A stretch of 64,000 nucleotides of DNA. Source: Coix lacryma-jobi var. lacryma-jobi (Eukaryota; Streptophyta; Magnoliopsida; Poales; Poaceae). Location of the stretch: positions 94,180,649 to 94,244,648 of the forward strand of contig CM019830.1 of assembly GCA_009763385.1 (NCBI GenBank), read 5' to 3'. This document shows, one piece after another, positions 46,261 to 58,163 of the stretch. The notes below the pieces were generated by a model. The model worked only from the letters and a program-made list of their open reading frames with translations. It ran no database searches and was not told the DNA's origin. The translations under genes were made by a program, and so were the position numbers. The first letter of the stretch is position 1, and each line of letters opens with the position of its first letter.

Positions 46261-47978
46261 CCTTCTGCTAATACGATAAATGTTGCACCTTGGACATTGT
46301 TTTTCGATGGCTCATCTTGCAGCAAAGGTGGTGGTGTTGGTATTTTCTTGATTTCTCCACGAGGATTAACTTTCAAGTATGCTATCCCCATTGAGTTTTA
46401 TGTTACCAACAACCAAGCAGAATATGAAGCCTTACTCAGAGGACTTCGGCTTCTTGTGGAAATAAAAGCTATTGCTGTGGAAATCTTCGGGGATTCTGAG
46501 TTAGTCATCAACCAGTTGATTGGTCAATATGAATGCAAAGATGACATATTGAGAGAATATTATGAAGAGTGTCAGGAGCTTTTGAAATGTTTCCAGATGG
46601 CAACTTTACATCATATCCCTAGGGGGCATAATGAAGAGGCAAATAAATTAGCTCAAGTTGCTTCAGGATATCGGGGAGATCAAGAAGTTCTTGCTTTGGA
46701 TGAAGGCTATATGGTTGATGATTGGAGAAGAGAAATCACCGATTACTTGAGGAATCCATCACAAAAGGTTTCTCGGAAGCTCAGATATAAAGCCATTAAG
46801 TTTACACTTCTTGACGATCAGTTGTACTATAAATCCATAGATGGGGTGCTCTTGAAATGCCTAAGTCAAGAAGAAGCCAAGAAACTGATGTACGAAGTGC
46901 ATGAAGGGTTATGTGGCGCACATCAATCAGCCTACCGAATGAAGTGGATAATGAGAAGGACCGGTTATTTTTGGCCGACTATGCTCGAAGACTGTTTTGA
47001 ATATTATAAAGGATGTCAAGATTGTCAGAGATTCGGGAATGTTCAAAGAGTTCCAGCATCGGCTATGAATCCAATTATCAAGCCATGGCCGTTTAGAGGA
47101 TGGGCTATAGACTTGATTGGTCAAATTCACCCTCCTTCTAGTAAAGGACACAAATTCATACTATTGGCTACAGATTACTTTACCAAGTGGGTTGAGGCTG
47201 TACCTTTGAAGAATGTTACGTCAGAGAACATGATCAATTTTGTCAAGGAACATATAGTCCACAGATTCGGGATCCCTCAAACTATAACTATGTATCAAGG
47301 GACCAGTTTACATTGTCCGAATTTTGTGACTTTGCTGAAGAAATGGGGATCAAGCTGTGTAATTCTTCTCCTTATTATGCGCAAGCCAATGGTCAAGCCG
47401 AAACATCAAATAAGATTATGATTAAGATTATCCAGAAGAAGATTGATGAGAAGCCGAAAAAATGGCATTCGGTTTTAAGTGAAGCATTATGGGCTTACCG
47501 AATGGCGTGTCATGGGTCTACTCAAGTATCTCCCTACGAGTTGGTTTATGGGCATTGTGCTGTGTTGCCTTGGGAATTGCAATCGAATTCAAGATGAGTT
47601 ATGTTGCAGAATGAATTAAGGAAAGAGGATTATGAGAGTTTACTGATGAACGAACTAGAAGATCTGCACCTAATTCGTCTTAAGGCATTGGAGAATATAG
47701 AGAAAAACAAATTGCGTGTTGCCAGGTATTACAATAAAAAGGTCAAGGAAAAATACTTTGAAGAAGGGGATTTAGTTTGGAAGGTTGTGTTGCCAATTGG
47801 GACGAAAGACAAAGCATTCGGTAAATGGTCTCCAAGTTGGGAAGGTCCTTTTCGGATAGTGAGACATGTGCCTGGCAATGCATATATTTTGAATACCTTG
47901 CTGGGGGAAGAGTTTTCTAGAGCTATTAACAAGACATTTCTTAAGAAGTTTCATCCCAGTGTGGAGGTCGGTACATAA
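46216..47978 (+). pseudogene. C: RNase H and integrase, with mutated catalytic Asp
   Basis: The frame opens with a second RNase H of the kind found in Tat-type elements: TLFFDGSSCSKGGGVG, NNQAEYEALLRGL, GDSELVINQL and GHNEEANKLAQVA. Integrase follows with the zinc region HEGLCGAHQSAYR and CQDCQRFG, and core Asp in WAIDLIG. The second catalytic Asp is Tyr (TMYQGTSL, codon TAT at 47293-47295). A shift near 47310 moves the rest to 47313-47597, with Glu in QANGQAE. A stop at 47595 precedes the C-terminal domain (47601-47978; RYYNKKVKEKYFEEGDLVWK). The last residues, KFHPSVEVGT, end the sense gene. Confidence 0.9.
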
Positions 47979-48214
47979 AAATCATATGCGGTGAGTGAGC
48001 CGTTGAAAAGCATCGCCTTTAGCAGAAAAAATGTTTGAACAGCCGACATGACATGTGTCGCCAGTAGAGCAAAAAATGACAGTCTAGCCGAATGAAGATG
48101 GTGTCATACGGGGATTTTGCTTTCGGTAACTCAAGAAACTGCAGACAAGTACTTCACAGAAACAGATGTTTCGCAGGAGAGAGCAGTTTGTTTACAAGCA
48201 TCCCTAAGTACAAA

Positions 48215-49053
48215 CTACTCATCAAACAACGTGTTCAAGACGGATTGAGCATCAGAAGCTTGGGCAAGCGCAGTCGCATGATCTTCATAATTTTCCAGAA
48301 GATCTTCGGCATCCTCTCGGGGTTCCCCACCATGGAAGCCAGTCGGCATGGCAGAGAAGTCTTCGCGCGTCTGGGTGGACATCGCCGCCAGCCCCAAGGC
48401 AACACCATGGTGTATGCCGTGAATGGCGACTTGATCGACACGGCCGAATGCATCATCAAGGCGTGCCTCCACGGTTTCCCCCTGGGCGTTCAGCTTGTCG
48501 GCCACCCTGTTTCCCGCGATCTTCAGGCGCTCGACCTCTGCAGATAATGCTGGATAGAAAAGAGAATATATCAGGCGGACGAATCCGATTAGAAAAGGGG
48601 GAATCGGGCAAAAACTTCATCGACCTGAGATTGCATCGCAAAGTTGTTTCCGCTGATCCTCCTAGTCGAGCTGGTCAATGCCGTACTACTTGGAGATTTC
48701 GCTCAGCTCCTCTCGAGACTTGTCCCTTTCCTCCTTAAAGCGGCAGGCGTCGCGGTGGCTCCACCAGTCGGAGTAGAAGGAATCCGAGGAGAAATCCGAG
48801 GAGTCGGGGGAGCTGGAAGATCCAGATGACGGAGTTCCGGGTCGGGGAAGAAGATGGCTTTGGCTGCTGGAGATGAATCTTATCCTAGAAAATAAGAAGC
48901 GAATCGGAACCGAAACAATGGATGAACAGGGAAATAGAGATTGCGAGGGGGCAGGATGACCGATTCTTACCCATGGCGCCGACGTTGAGGTACTCGGCTG
49001 CCCTTCGCTTCTCCTTCGGCAGGACGCTTGCCGCGGTCATCGTCGTTCGCCAT
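48215..49053 (-). pseudogene. Antisense three-exon gene in C, small Ser-rich / coiled protein
   Basis: Predicted exons on the minus strand are 48971-49053, 48625-48884 and 48215-48549. Introns use GTAAGAATCG...TTTTCTAG and GTCGATG...TATCCAG. The three exons give 678 bp in one frame (225 residues) although their phases differ (2 and 1 bases carried over), which is strong support. A TATA box, TTATAAATAA, lies 108 bp upstream of the ATG. The product has a basic start (GKRPAEGEAKG), a Ser/Asp-rich stretch, WWSHRDACRFKEERDKSREEL, and a charged helical end with HHGVALGLAAM. Two TAG codons in exon 2 suggest a pseudogene. I do not recognise the family; the C-terminus resembles small proteins annotated as gypsy-type transposon proteins in grasses. 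Confidence 0.65.
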
Positions 49054-49160
49054 TGCTACAGGACTAGGGTTTTCTTCTGGGTTGAGCCGACAAGAGGGAG
49101 TGAAGAGATGGAGGCGAAGGTGCGCAACTGCAAGTACTATTCGAGGTCGTAGAGAGGGTT

Positions 49161-49170
49161 TTATTTATAA
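49161..49170 (-). promoter_or_regulatory. TATA box of the three-exon antisense gene
   Basis: TTATAAATAA on the minus strand lies 108 bp upstream of the predicted ATG at 49053, flanked by GC-rich sequence (CCCCGGC upstream). Position and form suit a plant core promoter. Confidence 0.55.
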
Positions 49171-49493
49171 GCCGGGGAAAGAGTCGTGACGAAGTTTACA
49201 GAATAATGGAGTAAGAATGCCAAGAGACAGAGTAGGGTTTTCCTTTCGGCTGGGCCGTTTTTACTAGGCCAGACTCGGCTAAGTCGAACGCCATTCGGTT
49301 ACCTTCTTAAATTCTTTGAGAAAAAAGTTCATTCGGTTATCAGAAAATGAAGACGATCGGCTATATCTTATCACAAGAAAATTAAGGGAGAGAGGCCGAT
49401 TGCATTCTCAGATGAATGGAAGGATAAAAAATATCAAGAAATAGTTTTACAAAGACAAAGTATGCTACGCTTGATTTGTTACAAGATCGATGT

Positions 49494-52490
49494 TTACTCA
49501 TTCAAAAGCTGATTGATTGCCTTTATAGCCTCGGCTCTAATTCGGTTGACAGTATCAAGTACTTTTTGGTCTTCATCTTCAGATTTTTTGATTTTGGATA
49601 GTTTGGCTTTGATTTGTTGATCTTTTTTTAGAGCCAAAGTTATCCTCAACGAGGCTGCTTCTATGTCCTTCGGCAGACCAGCCATATGAGCCCTGTGAGA
49701 TTGGATTTTAGTATTCAGATTGGCTAACTGGGCTTCTAACTTGCTCTTGTCTTCCTCCATGACTTTCAGTTCAGATTCCAAAGTTGCCAGGGAATTTTTT
49801 GCGATTTGAATGTTGGAATGCAAGTCTTTAAGTTCTAGCTTCGTTGAAGATCTATCATTCTGCAAGGCAGCCTTGGATGATATGTTTTTGGTTGCTCTCC
49901 TTACCATTCCAAAAAAGTTGTCGAGGCAAGCTGCGGATTCCAAGTGGGCCAGAAGAGCGAAAGGAATGTCTTCATCAATAAGCTCAAGAATATCTCTTAT
50001 CTGATCTGCATCTTGAACCAGATTGACGACGTCCTTGTTCAACAGAATAATCACTTCCCTCAGCCGAGCCTGGTTTTCTGTTGATAAAGTATGTTGGGAA
50101 GTATTTTCTTCGCCTTTCTCAGTGATATAATCTTCAGCAGGGAAAGAATAACTCGCAGTCGGCTTTTTAGTATTTTTCTGAGGAAAGAGAAAAGCGTTAG
50201 CCGATTAAGTGTATTTGGTGAAAGAGATGTAATTCAGGGACAGAGCTTTGCCTGCTGAGCCGATTGATCATCAGTGGGCGCTGCGCCTTGGCTTGCTCGA
50301 GGACTTTGTTGAGTGTTCGAAGGAGGTGGGCTTAGAGTATGATCAGGAGATGGCTCTGCTTCCAGTTCTTTTAAAATTTCATCTGTTTCAAGTAGTGGCG
50401 TGAGTATGTGACAACAGAGGAAAGGGTAGCCGAAGCACGTTACCTATGTTTTCGTCAGCCTTTTATTTTTTGAACCTTCAGAAGTCTTTGGATCTTTAGT
50501 TTCATCTTGGATCCTTTTTGTAGAAGCCTCAGGAGATAGTTTGGCAGTTGCTGAAGTGCTGCCTGATTTCAAAATTTTGACTTGTGGCTGCAACAAGTGA
50601 TGCAACATAGATTTGATCGGATTTATTGCCAAATGAAGTTGCTTAGCACAGAATGAAGGATTCATACCTTGGAAGATAGTTTAGCCCTTTTAGTCCTTGG
50701 TTTCTTGGACGAGAGGATATTCTCAAGTGCCTTTCTTTTGCTATTTCCTCCTGGAGGCACAATAGTTGAAGTTGCAGGGATCTTCATGAAGGTGTTCAAG
50801 CTTGGGGCGTTGGAGCCAAGAGCAGGATTTGGTCCAGTCAGGTAATACTGGATCACTCTGACAGGAGGTGTAGGCTCAGAATCCTATGTATGGCCGAGTG
50901 TTAGAAGAAGATTGGATTCGAAAATGGAAAATGATAAGTGTAATGAAATTACCTCACTGTCAGAAGCAAAGTCAGGTTGCAGGTTTTGACAAAAGGGGTG
51001 AATTAGCACATTGAAGAGATGAGCGTGCCACTCTTCCCACCAGGAAGCAAAGAAAGGGTGAGTGATGTCTACTATCCCAAATGGAGATGGTTCATATGTT
51101 GGCAGCTCTCATCCTAATTCAAAGACTTTTTTGGCCATTATTCCCTCCGTAATTACTTCTCTGGGTCTTATTACTGTTGAAAAGAAGAGTCTAGGGGGCA
51201 ATTGACCACATCCTAATTGTCTGGCCACCATGTTGGGATAGTAGAACTCGTAGGTGGACTGCACTAATCTTCCATGGTGAAATTCGGCTGGCAGAACACA
51301 GGGTTTGATGAAAGAGTTGAAGATCTCAATAGATGTTTTGTCTGCACAGCTGGTTTCGTAGTTAAACTTGCAGGGAAGAGTCAGATTTTCATTTTCTCTG
51401 TAGGGAAGCCAAAGTACATTGCCAAAGCCTTGGAAGAATAGCTTGAAGAGATGACCAATGTCCATGTCAATGCTGATAGATGATGCTGCTTCTCCATAGG
51501 TCTGGCAGGCTTTGACTCTTGCTGTTTTGCCTTTAGCATAATTAATTGAAGGGAAACTCAAGTTGAGAAGGCTCACAGAAACTATCTGATGCATATATAG
51601 TTGGAGCCACATCTGGACCAACCACCAGGGACCATTCACGCAAGAAAGTTCTCTATCCGTGTGCATCTGGAGAGTGATCTGATGCATCATATGATAGACA
51701 GACCCCAAGAGGTATTTGCCTAATGGAATTTGAGTGCCTGTAGATAAATCTTTGGTCATCACCATGTGATTCAGAGTGGGTTCATTGGATTTTCCACAGA
51801 AGATGAATCTACATAGCCACATATTCATAAAGGCTTTCAGTTCTTTGTCAAAGACAGTATTGGACGACTCCATATAAGTCTGAATGTATTTAGCCCATCC
51901 ACATCCAGAATTGACAGTTCTCTGGTTACTTTTGTTCTTGTATTTGTAAGGATATACTGGTAATGCTACATTCAGACCAATCATCATGAAAACGTCAGCT
52001 AAAGTAATAGTCATCATGCCATGGCCAAAGATGAAAGCATTAATGGCGTTAGACCAGAAATGAGAAGTTGCTCTCAACAGAGAGTCGTTTTTGGGTGTTT
52101 CTGATAAAGATAAATCCAGATAGTGGCCAATGTCTTGATTTTCCCAGTGGCTGCTGCTTTTCTCAGACATCCTCCGATACAAATTTCACCATCCAACAAT
52201 TGGGGGAAAAGGCCAATTCTTGAAGGTGTTCGGCCAGTGATTCGGTGAAGTAACTCCAGATTTGAACGGAATTCTTTGGGTTTCCTTCTCGATAATCTCC
52301 GTTGGGTCGAGACTTCCCATCGAACCAAGGAGATAGGAGTCAGGGTTGGCAGCATAAGGAATCAGGATTTGGTTCTTATATTCCTTCAAGAAATAGTGAA
52401 TAGAGGGGAAAAGTGAACCGAAAGAAGAAGTTAGCAAGAGATTACTGAATATGTGAAGTTTACCTCTGGAATCTTGTCTTGGGTCGCCAT
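49494..52490 (-). pseudogene. Antisense six-exon plant-mobile-domain / coiled-coil gene in C
   Basis: Predicted minus-strand exons are 52464-52490, 50953-52383, 50668-50883, 50476-50587, 50252-50382 and 49494-50177. Donors are GTAAAC, GTAATT, GTATGA, GTTCAA (weak) and a GC donor (CAG then GCAAAG); every intron ends in AG. The sum is 2601 bp in one frame, 866 residues. Exon 2 carries the plant mobile domain (aminotransferase-like PMD): HFWSNAINAFIFGHGMMTIT followed by LADVFMMIGLNVALP, and later WWEEWHAHLFNVLIHPF. Exon 3 is basic with KKPRTKRAKLSSK, a possible nuclear signal. Exon 6 is a long coiled coil (SLATLESELKVMEEDKSKLE). TGA codons at 52186-52188 and 51109-51111 interrupt exon 2. Antisense PMD genes are known in some Tat-type elements. 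Confidence 0.75.
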
Positions 52491-52639
52491 TAACGGTTCG
52501 GAGTGAAATCAATTGCGTAGAGATTTGAATTTCTTGAGCGGCGGCTACAGTACCGAGAAGTGAAAACCTAGGAGAAGGAAGAAGCTTGCAGGAAATTTTG
52601 AAATAAAAGTGACTTTTATCCCGAAATTCAGGGGGCATG

Positions 52640-54204
52640 TGTTAACACCAGATTTTTGCACGCACGAGAGGATGACAAGAGGACCCAGCCAGCAGTGAAG
52701 AGAGGATTCGGCAAGCGATCGAGCGACTATTTGCTCCTCTGGGTCTCGGTGAATGCCTGTGCGGTCGGCTATTTTACAAAGCGGTGACTCCATTCGGGAG
52801 ATGGGTGTTGCAAATAAAGCTGGCTTGCACGAGAAGACACGTGACAATGAAGGACGCCGACGAGATTAGGAATAAGATTTATATCTTTCCATGTTTTATT
52901 ATATAAATCGTAATCATTTAGGACTCGTATTTCATTCAGGGTATAAATATAAACCCTCGACCATTGTAAAACTGTTCACAACCACATCAATACAAATTGG
53001 CCCCGTGCCACCTTTGAGTCCTTAGTCGAGTCGTCGAGTTCTTCGAGAGGAATCATCGATCCGTCGACCTCCGTAAGTCCTGGCAACCTTGTTATCATGT
53101 CTAGCATCATGAGGTGGATTTAGATATGATGCAAGTAGTCTCGTATGTTAAGCTTAGTATCGTGCGGCGGATTTAAGCTTATGATGGGAAGTTTTTGCTT
53201 GTGCCTTGTATCGTGCGGCGGATTGAGACATGAGTAAGAATAGTTATCGGCTCTATTAGATTTGGCAGATCTGATAGATTCATTAAGTTATCATGTGTTA
53301 TGTGTTTTATTTATTTAATTCTTGTAACACCTTTTTGCCCAATCTAGATTGATCTTTGTTCGGCCTTGTCCCACAAGTTTTGCTTGTGCTTTGCTCATCA
53401 TAAGATCATGATGGCCGAATCAACTTTCAATCTAGATTGTTACATGTTGTGGGTTCATGCATGTTAATTACGATTAGGCTTTGATAAAACTAGGTGTCGT
53501 GCGGCAGATGCAGGTTTTAGATTAGTTTGATCGTGCTTGCTTGTTTGTTCCTTCTTCATGGACCCCAATTCGGCTGGTTTGCCGATTTTGGTTAAGCTTA
53601 CACGAGTAACGTGCTCTTATAGATATGTTCAAATATATGCATGCTTTTAGCTTGTTATAATTAGATTGTATCATGCGGTGGATTGATCTAATTATAAGAA
53701 GTGGCGTAAACTTATAGCAAACGGTATCATGTGGTGGATTAGCTTCGCTTGAGTTTACGCTTGACAGGTTTATGAAAACTAAACGTGCGGCAGATTAGTT
53801 GGAATAGCCTATGAATGTGTTATTTGAATAGATCTATTTTTGCAAGTTACCTGTTTATAATATCTTTAATTTGTTCAAGCATGTCTTTCTTTACATATGC
53901 ATTCGGCAGTTAATATGCTTCACATATTCTGTTCTCATACTTGCCGAATGACTTTATAAACATGCTTTGACAGACAGCTTCTATAGCTGTGTACCGTCGT
54001 GATTGGCTTCTAAAGCCGTACATATGGAAGTGTCTGGTCTCACCCGGCATGTTCCAGAGCTATTCTCACGTTTTTATCCCTTGTTGGTTTTCAGGTCAAA
54101 CCGACTGGCACGTCTCCGGATTCAACATACTCCGGGCACCCGATTGAAGCTAGCTTTTCAGCTTGCTGTGTGCTTGGCGCGAGGTGTCACGTTTTGCATC
54201 AACA
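52640..54204 (+). mobile_element. C: Tat-like gypsy 3' LTR
   Basis: This 1565-bp LTR starts TGTTAACACC and ends ...GCATCAACA, against GCGTTAACA in the 5' LTR. Right flank CGTGG restores B's gag reading. A weak purine tract, CAGGGGGCATG, precedes it. The antisense PMD gene starts 150 bp inside its left edge, so antisense transcription may begin in or beside this LTR. Confidence 0.93.
52941..52953 (+). promoter_or_regulatory. C: TATA box in 3' LTR
   Basis: GTATAAATATAAA is the partner of the box at 30113, unchanged between the two LTRs. Confidence 0.55.
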
Positions 54205-57200
54205 CGTGGTGATCGCTTTCCCCGCAGGCGTGCTAGGAATGGTTTTTCTACTAACTGTTCTATTGAGCAGCCGGCCCAACACTGGTATTCTTCCTATTTC
54301 ACTCACCCCCAGTGTTGGACCGTATGCTCACCCTATGTCTTTTTATTGATGTAGGTAAAATGATTGGAGGACATTTGGTTGGTGGATTCCGGTTGTTCAA
54401 GGCACATGACCGGAAATGCCAAGTGGTTCTCCAGTCTTAGTCTTGTTGCCGGAAAGGAGTTTATCACCTTCGGCGACAATAGCAAAGGTAAAGTGTTGTC
54501 TCGTGGGTCGGTGCGAGTTAATGAGCACTTTGTGTTGCGTGATGTTGCTCTTGTTTCTAACTTGCATTTTAATCTTCTTTCTATTTCGCAACTTTTCGAT
54601 GATGACTATGAGATTCGTTTTCAGCCAAATCTCAGTCGTATTTTAGATCCTCAGGGCAATCTTGTATGTTTGATTTCGCCCTTGGGGAAAGTTTTTTGCG
54701 CGAATTTCTCGGAATCGTTTGGAATTTCTCGTTGTCTTTTGGCTGGACCTTCCTGCTCTGATCTTTGCAAGTGGCATAGGAGACTTGGTCACCTGAGCTT
54801 CGACTTGCTTGTAAGGCTTAGCTCACTTGGCCTAATCCGAGGATTGCCCAAGTTGTGCATGGAGAAGGATCTTGTTTGTCATTCTTGTAGACATGGGAAG
54901 ATGGTTGCCGCTCCCCACCATCCAGTGACTCAGGTCATGACTAAGCGCCCTGGAGAGCTTTTACACATGGACCTTGTTGGTCCGGCTCGGGTGAGCTCGG
55001 TTGGGGGGAGGTGGTATGTGTTGGTTGTTGTTGATGATTTTTTGAGATATTCATGGGTTTTCTTTTTAGCTGAGAAAACCGAGACTTTCTCTTTTGCTCG
55101 CAATCTGATTTCGCATCTTCAAAATGAGTTCCCTATGAACTCAATGCGAGCTATTCAGAGTGATAATGGTTCCGAGTTTAAAAACTCGGATTTTGAAAAG
55201 TTTTGTAACTCTTTGGGTTTAGAGCATCAGTTTTCTTCCTCCTACACACCGCCACAAAATGGTGTTGTAGAGAGGAAGAATCGGACCCTTGTAGAGATGG
55301 CTAGGACGATGCTCGATGAGCATAGGACTCCTAGGCGGTATTGGGCCGAAGCTATGAACAATGCATGCTATATTTCCAATCGCATTTTCCTCCGAGCTTT
55401 CTTGAAAAAGACTTCTTATGAGTTGCGTTTTGGAAAACAACCCAAAAGTGAGTTATTTTAGAGTTTTTGGTTGCCATTGTTTTATACTCAAGAAAGGCAA
55501 CTTGGACAAGTTTGAGTCTCATTCTTCTAACGGTGTATTTTTGGGTTATGGCACTCATACTCGTGCATATCGTGTACTTAACCTTGATACTAACCGAGTC
55601 ATGGAGACATCCGATGTCACCTTCGACGAGACTATGGTTTGTCCTTCTTCTAGATTTGAGCGTGCAGGTGATCATGAGGTTGGCGAACCTCTTTTTGATG
55701 ATGAGGATGAGGGTGCTGAAGGGATGGATGATCCAGCACCACCTCCACCTGCTGTGCCGCAAGCATCGGCTTCTACTACGACGATTCACGGCCCCAACCC
55801 CTCTTCGTCGACTACTTGGGGGCCATGGGATCCGCCATCTCGTGTTGTACCTTTTGTACCTGAGGGGGCACCAACTGCTGTTGAGGGGGAGGTTTCTTCA
55901 GCTCGGGAGGTGCCACGACACATTCAGCGCCAACACCCGCCTCAACAGATGATCGGCAGCATCAACGAACGTGTCACTCGGTCAAGGTCACAACAAATCC
56001 CTCACTTTGCTCATTCTGCATTTGTTGCTGATTTTGAACCCCGAGATGTTGGACACGCTTTATCTGATCTGGATTGGGTTAATGCCATGCATGAGTTGTT
56101 AGAAAATTTTGAAAGAAATCGGGTTTGGGTTTTGGTTCCACCTCCTCCTTAGTGTCACCCTATTGGTACAAAATGGGTTTTCAAAAACAGACAAGGAGAG
56201 GATGGCCACATTGTGAGAAACAAGGCCAGACTTGTAGCCCAGGGGTATTGTCAGAAGGAGGGGATAGACTATGAGGAGACTTTTGCTCCTGTAGCTCGTT
56301 TGGAGGCGATTAGGATACTCTTGGCTTTTGCTGCATCGAAAGGGTTTAAACTTTTTCAAATGGATGTCAAGAGTGCCTTCCTAAACAGCTACATAGAAGA
56401 AGAGGTGTATGTGAAACAACCCCCCAGTTTTCAAAATCCCAAGTTTCCAAACCATGTTTTTAAACTTCACAAAGCCTTGTATGGTTTGAAACAAACCCCT
56501 AGAGCCTGGTATGATAGGTTGAAAACCTTTTTGCTTGCTAAGGGTTTTAAAATGGGATGTGTGGATAAAACGCTTTTTCTAATCAAGCAAGGCAATGACA
56601 CTCTCTTGGTCCAGATTTACGTGGATGATATCATTTTCGGTGGTTCCTCTCACGCTTTGGTTGCCAAGTTTGTAGATCTTATGAGCAGGGAGTTTGAGAT
56701 GAGCATGATGGGCAAGTTGACATGCTTTCTCGTGTTGCAAATTAAGCAATCCCGAGAGGGGACGTTTGTGCACCAGGGCAAGTATACCAAGGACATCCTG
56801 AAGAAGTTCGATATGGGTGAGGCCAAGCCTCTTCCAACACCCATGTTGACCACGACGGCCCTGGATGCGAACAAGGATGGAGAAGCTGTGGACCAGAACG
56901 AGTACCGGAGTATGATCGGGTCGCTGCTGTACCTGACGGCGACACGCCTGGACATCTAGTTCGTGGTGTGTCTTTGCGCACGATTTCAGTCGTCGTCGTG
57001 CACCTCTCACCGTCAGGCGGTCAAGCGTATTATGAGGTACTTATGCTTCACACTAAAGTTTGGGATTTGGTATTCAGCTTCCTCCACCGTCTCTCTTTGC
57101 GGTTATTCTGATGCCGATTTTGCTGGTTGCCGACTTGATCGCAAGTCCACTTCTGGGACTTGTCAGTTTATTGGTTCTTCTCTTGTATCTTGGTCTTCTC

Positions 57201-57562
57201 ACAAGCAGTCTAGCGTTGCCCAGTCTACCACAGAGGCTGAGTATGTTGTTGCGGCTAGCTGCTGTTCCCAATTGCTTTGGATGATGGCCACTATGCGTGA
57301 TTTTGGTCTGAACTTTTCTCGAGTGCCTTTACTATGTGACAGCACGAGTGCGATTAGCGTTGCTAAGAACCCCGTGCTGCATTCTAAGACCAAACACATT
57401 GATGTGCGCTTTCATTTCTTGCAAGACCACCATGAGAAGGGTGATATCGACCTTCGCCATGACGATACTCATCATCAGTTGGCAGATATTTTTACCAAGC
57501 CTTTGGACCAATCAACTTTTGCTAGGTTGAGAGGTGAGCTTGGTGTGTGTTTCCCCTTTTAG
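54205..57562 (+). pseudogene. B: end of gag and copia pol
   Basis: The first bases complete gag (AQHWYSSYF) in a shifted frame. Pol starts at 54364 with protease LVDSGCSRHMTG. Then come the pre-integrase region (CHSCRHGKM), integrase with HMDLVGP, QSDNGSEF and NGVVERKN, and a one-base gain near 55445 that shifts frame. The acidic/Pro-rich linker 55418-56152 ends in a stop. RT 56213-56959 has FQMDVKSAFLNSYIEEEVYV and QIYVDDIIFGG, then TAG at 56957. RNase H 56963-57562 has YSDADFAGC, STTEAEYVVAA and LLCDSTSAI. All catalytic motifs remain, but at least four breaks make it inactive. Confidence 0.92.
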
Positions 57563-58163
57563 ATGGGGGAAACATTTTGTTTCTTGTATCATAAGGCTGA
57601 CTCTTTTTCTTTAGTTTTGTTTTCGTCTCTGATAGGTTAGTCTTTGCACTTCATCATGCATCTTTACTTTCTAAGCTTCATGTATATAATCTTTAGAATG
57701 TGATTATGTTCTATCTAGTATGCTCCAATGCTATATGATGATGCTTGTAGCTTATGCTCTTTCTGATCACTGATACATGTTGTGAGCTAAGCTATTTTGT
57801 ATATGGTGAATATGCTTAATGAACTTAAAATTTGCAATTGTTCACCATTGAGATTGGCAACTAGCATGTGTAGAATGTGTTGAATTCACTTGTGCTTTTC
57901 ATATATGCTAGGTTGCTATGTCTCTAGTTCTGAGTCATTCACTTGCTTGGTATGTTCATACTCTGTGATAAAATTGAACCAAGTTAAGTGAATTGGAAAG
58001 ATCGAGATGGGATTGCTTGTCAACACAACACGGTATCGAGACTGTTTCTCACTGCACTTTGAGTTAAACTTGAGCTGTGTAGTGTATGACCGAAACCGAT
58101 GTTTTAAGCTTCTGATTGCATATGCATAGGCTTAGCTCGGTTGAAAAGTTAGGCAATGACAAG
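57563..58163 (+). mobile_element. B: 3' untranslated region, cut by D
   Basis: Non-coding sequence matches the minus strand of E from 37922 down to about 37335. It stops after GGCAATGACAAG, where E continues with CTTTCAACC. The break coincides with an LTR start, so D was inserted here and the rest of B lies beyond the right edge. Confidence 0.8.

Noticed and set aside
50444..50475. Using the GTAACG donor at 50443 for exon 4 of the PMD gene
   Set aside because: It would include an in-frame TAG and put the next exon out of frame; the donor after 50476 keeps the frame through exons 5 and 6, though it is weaker.
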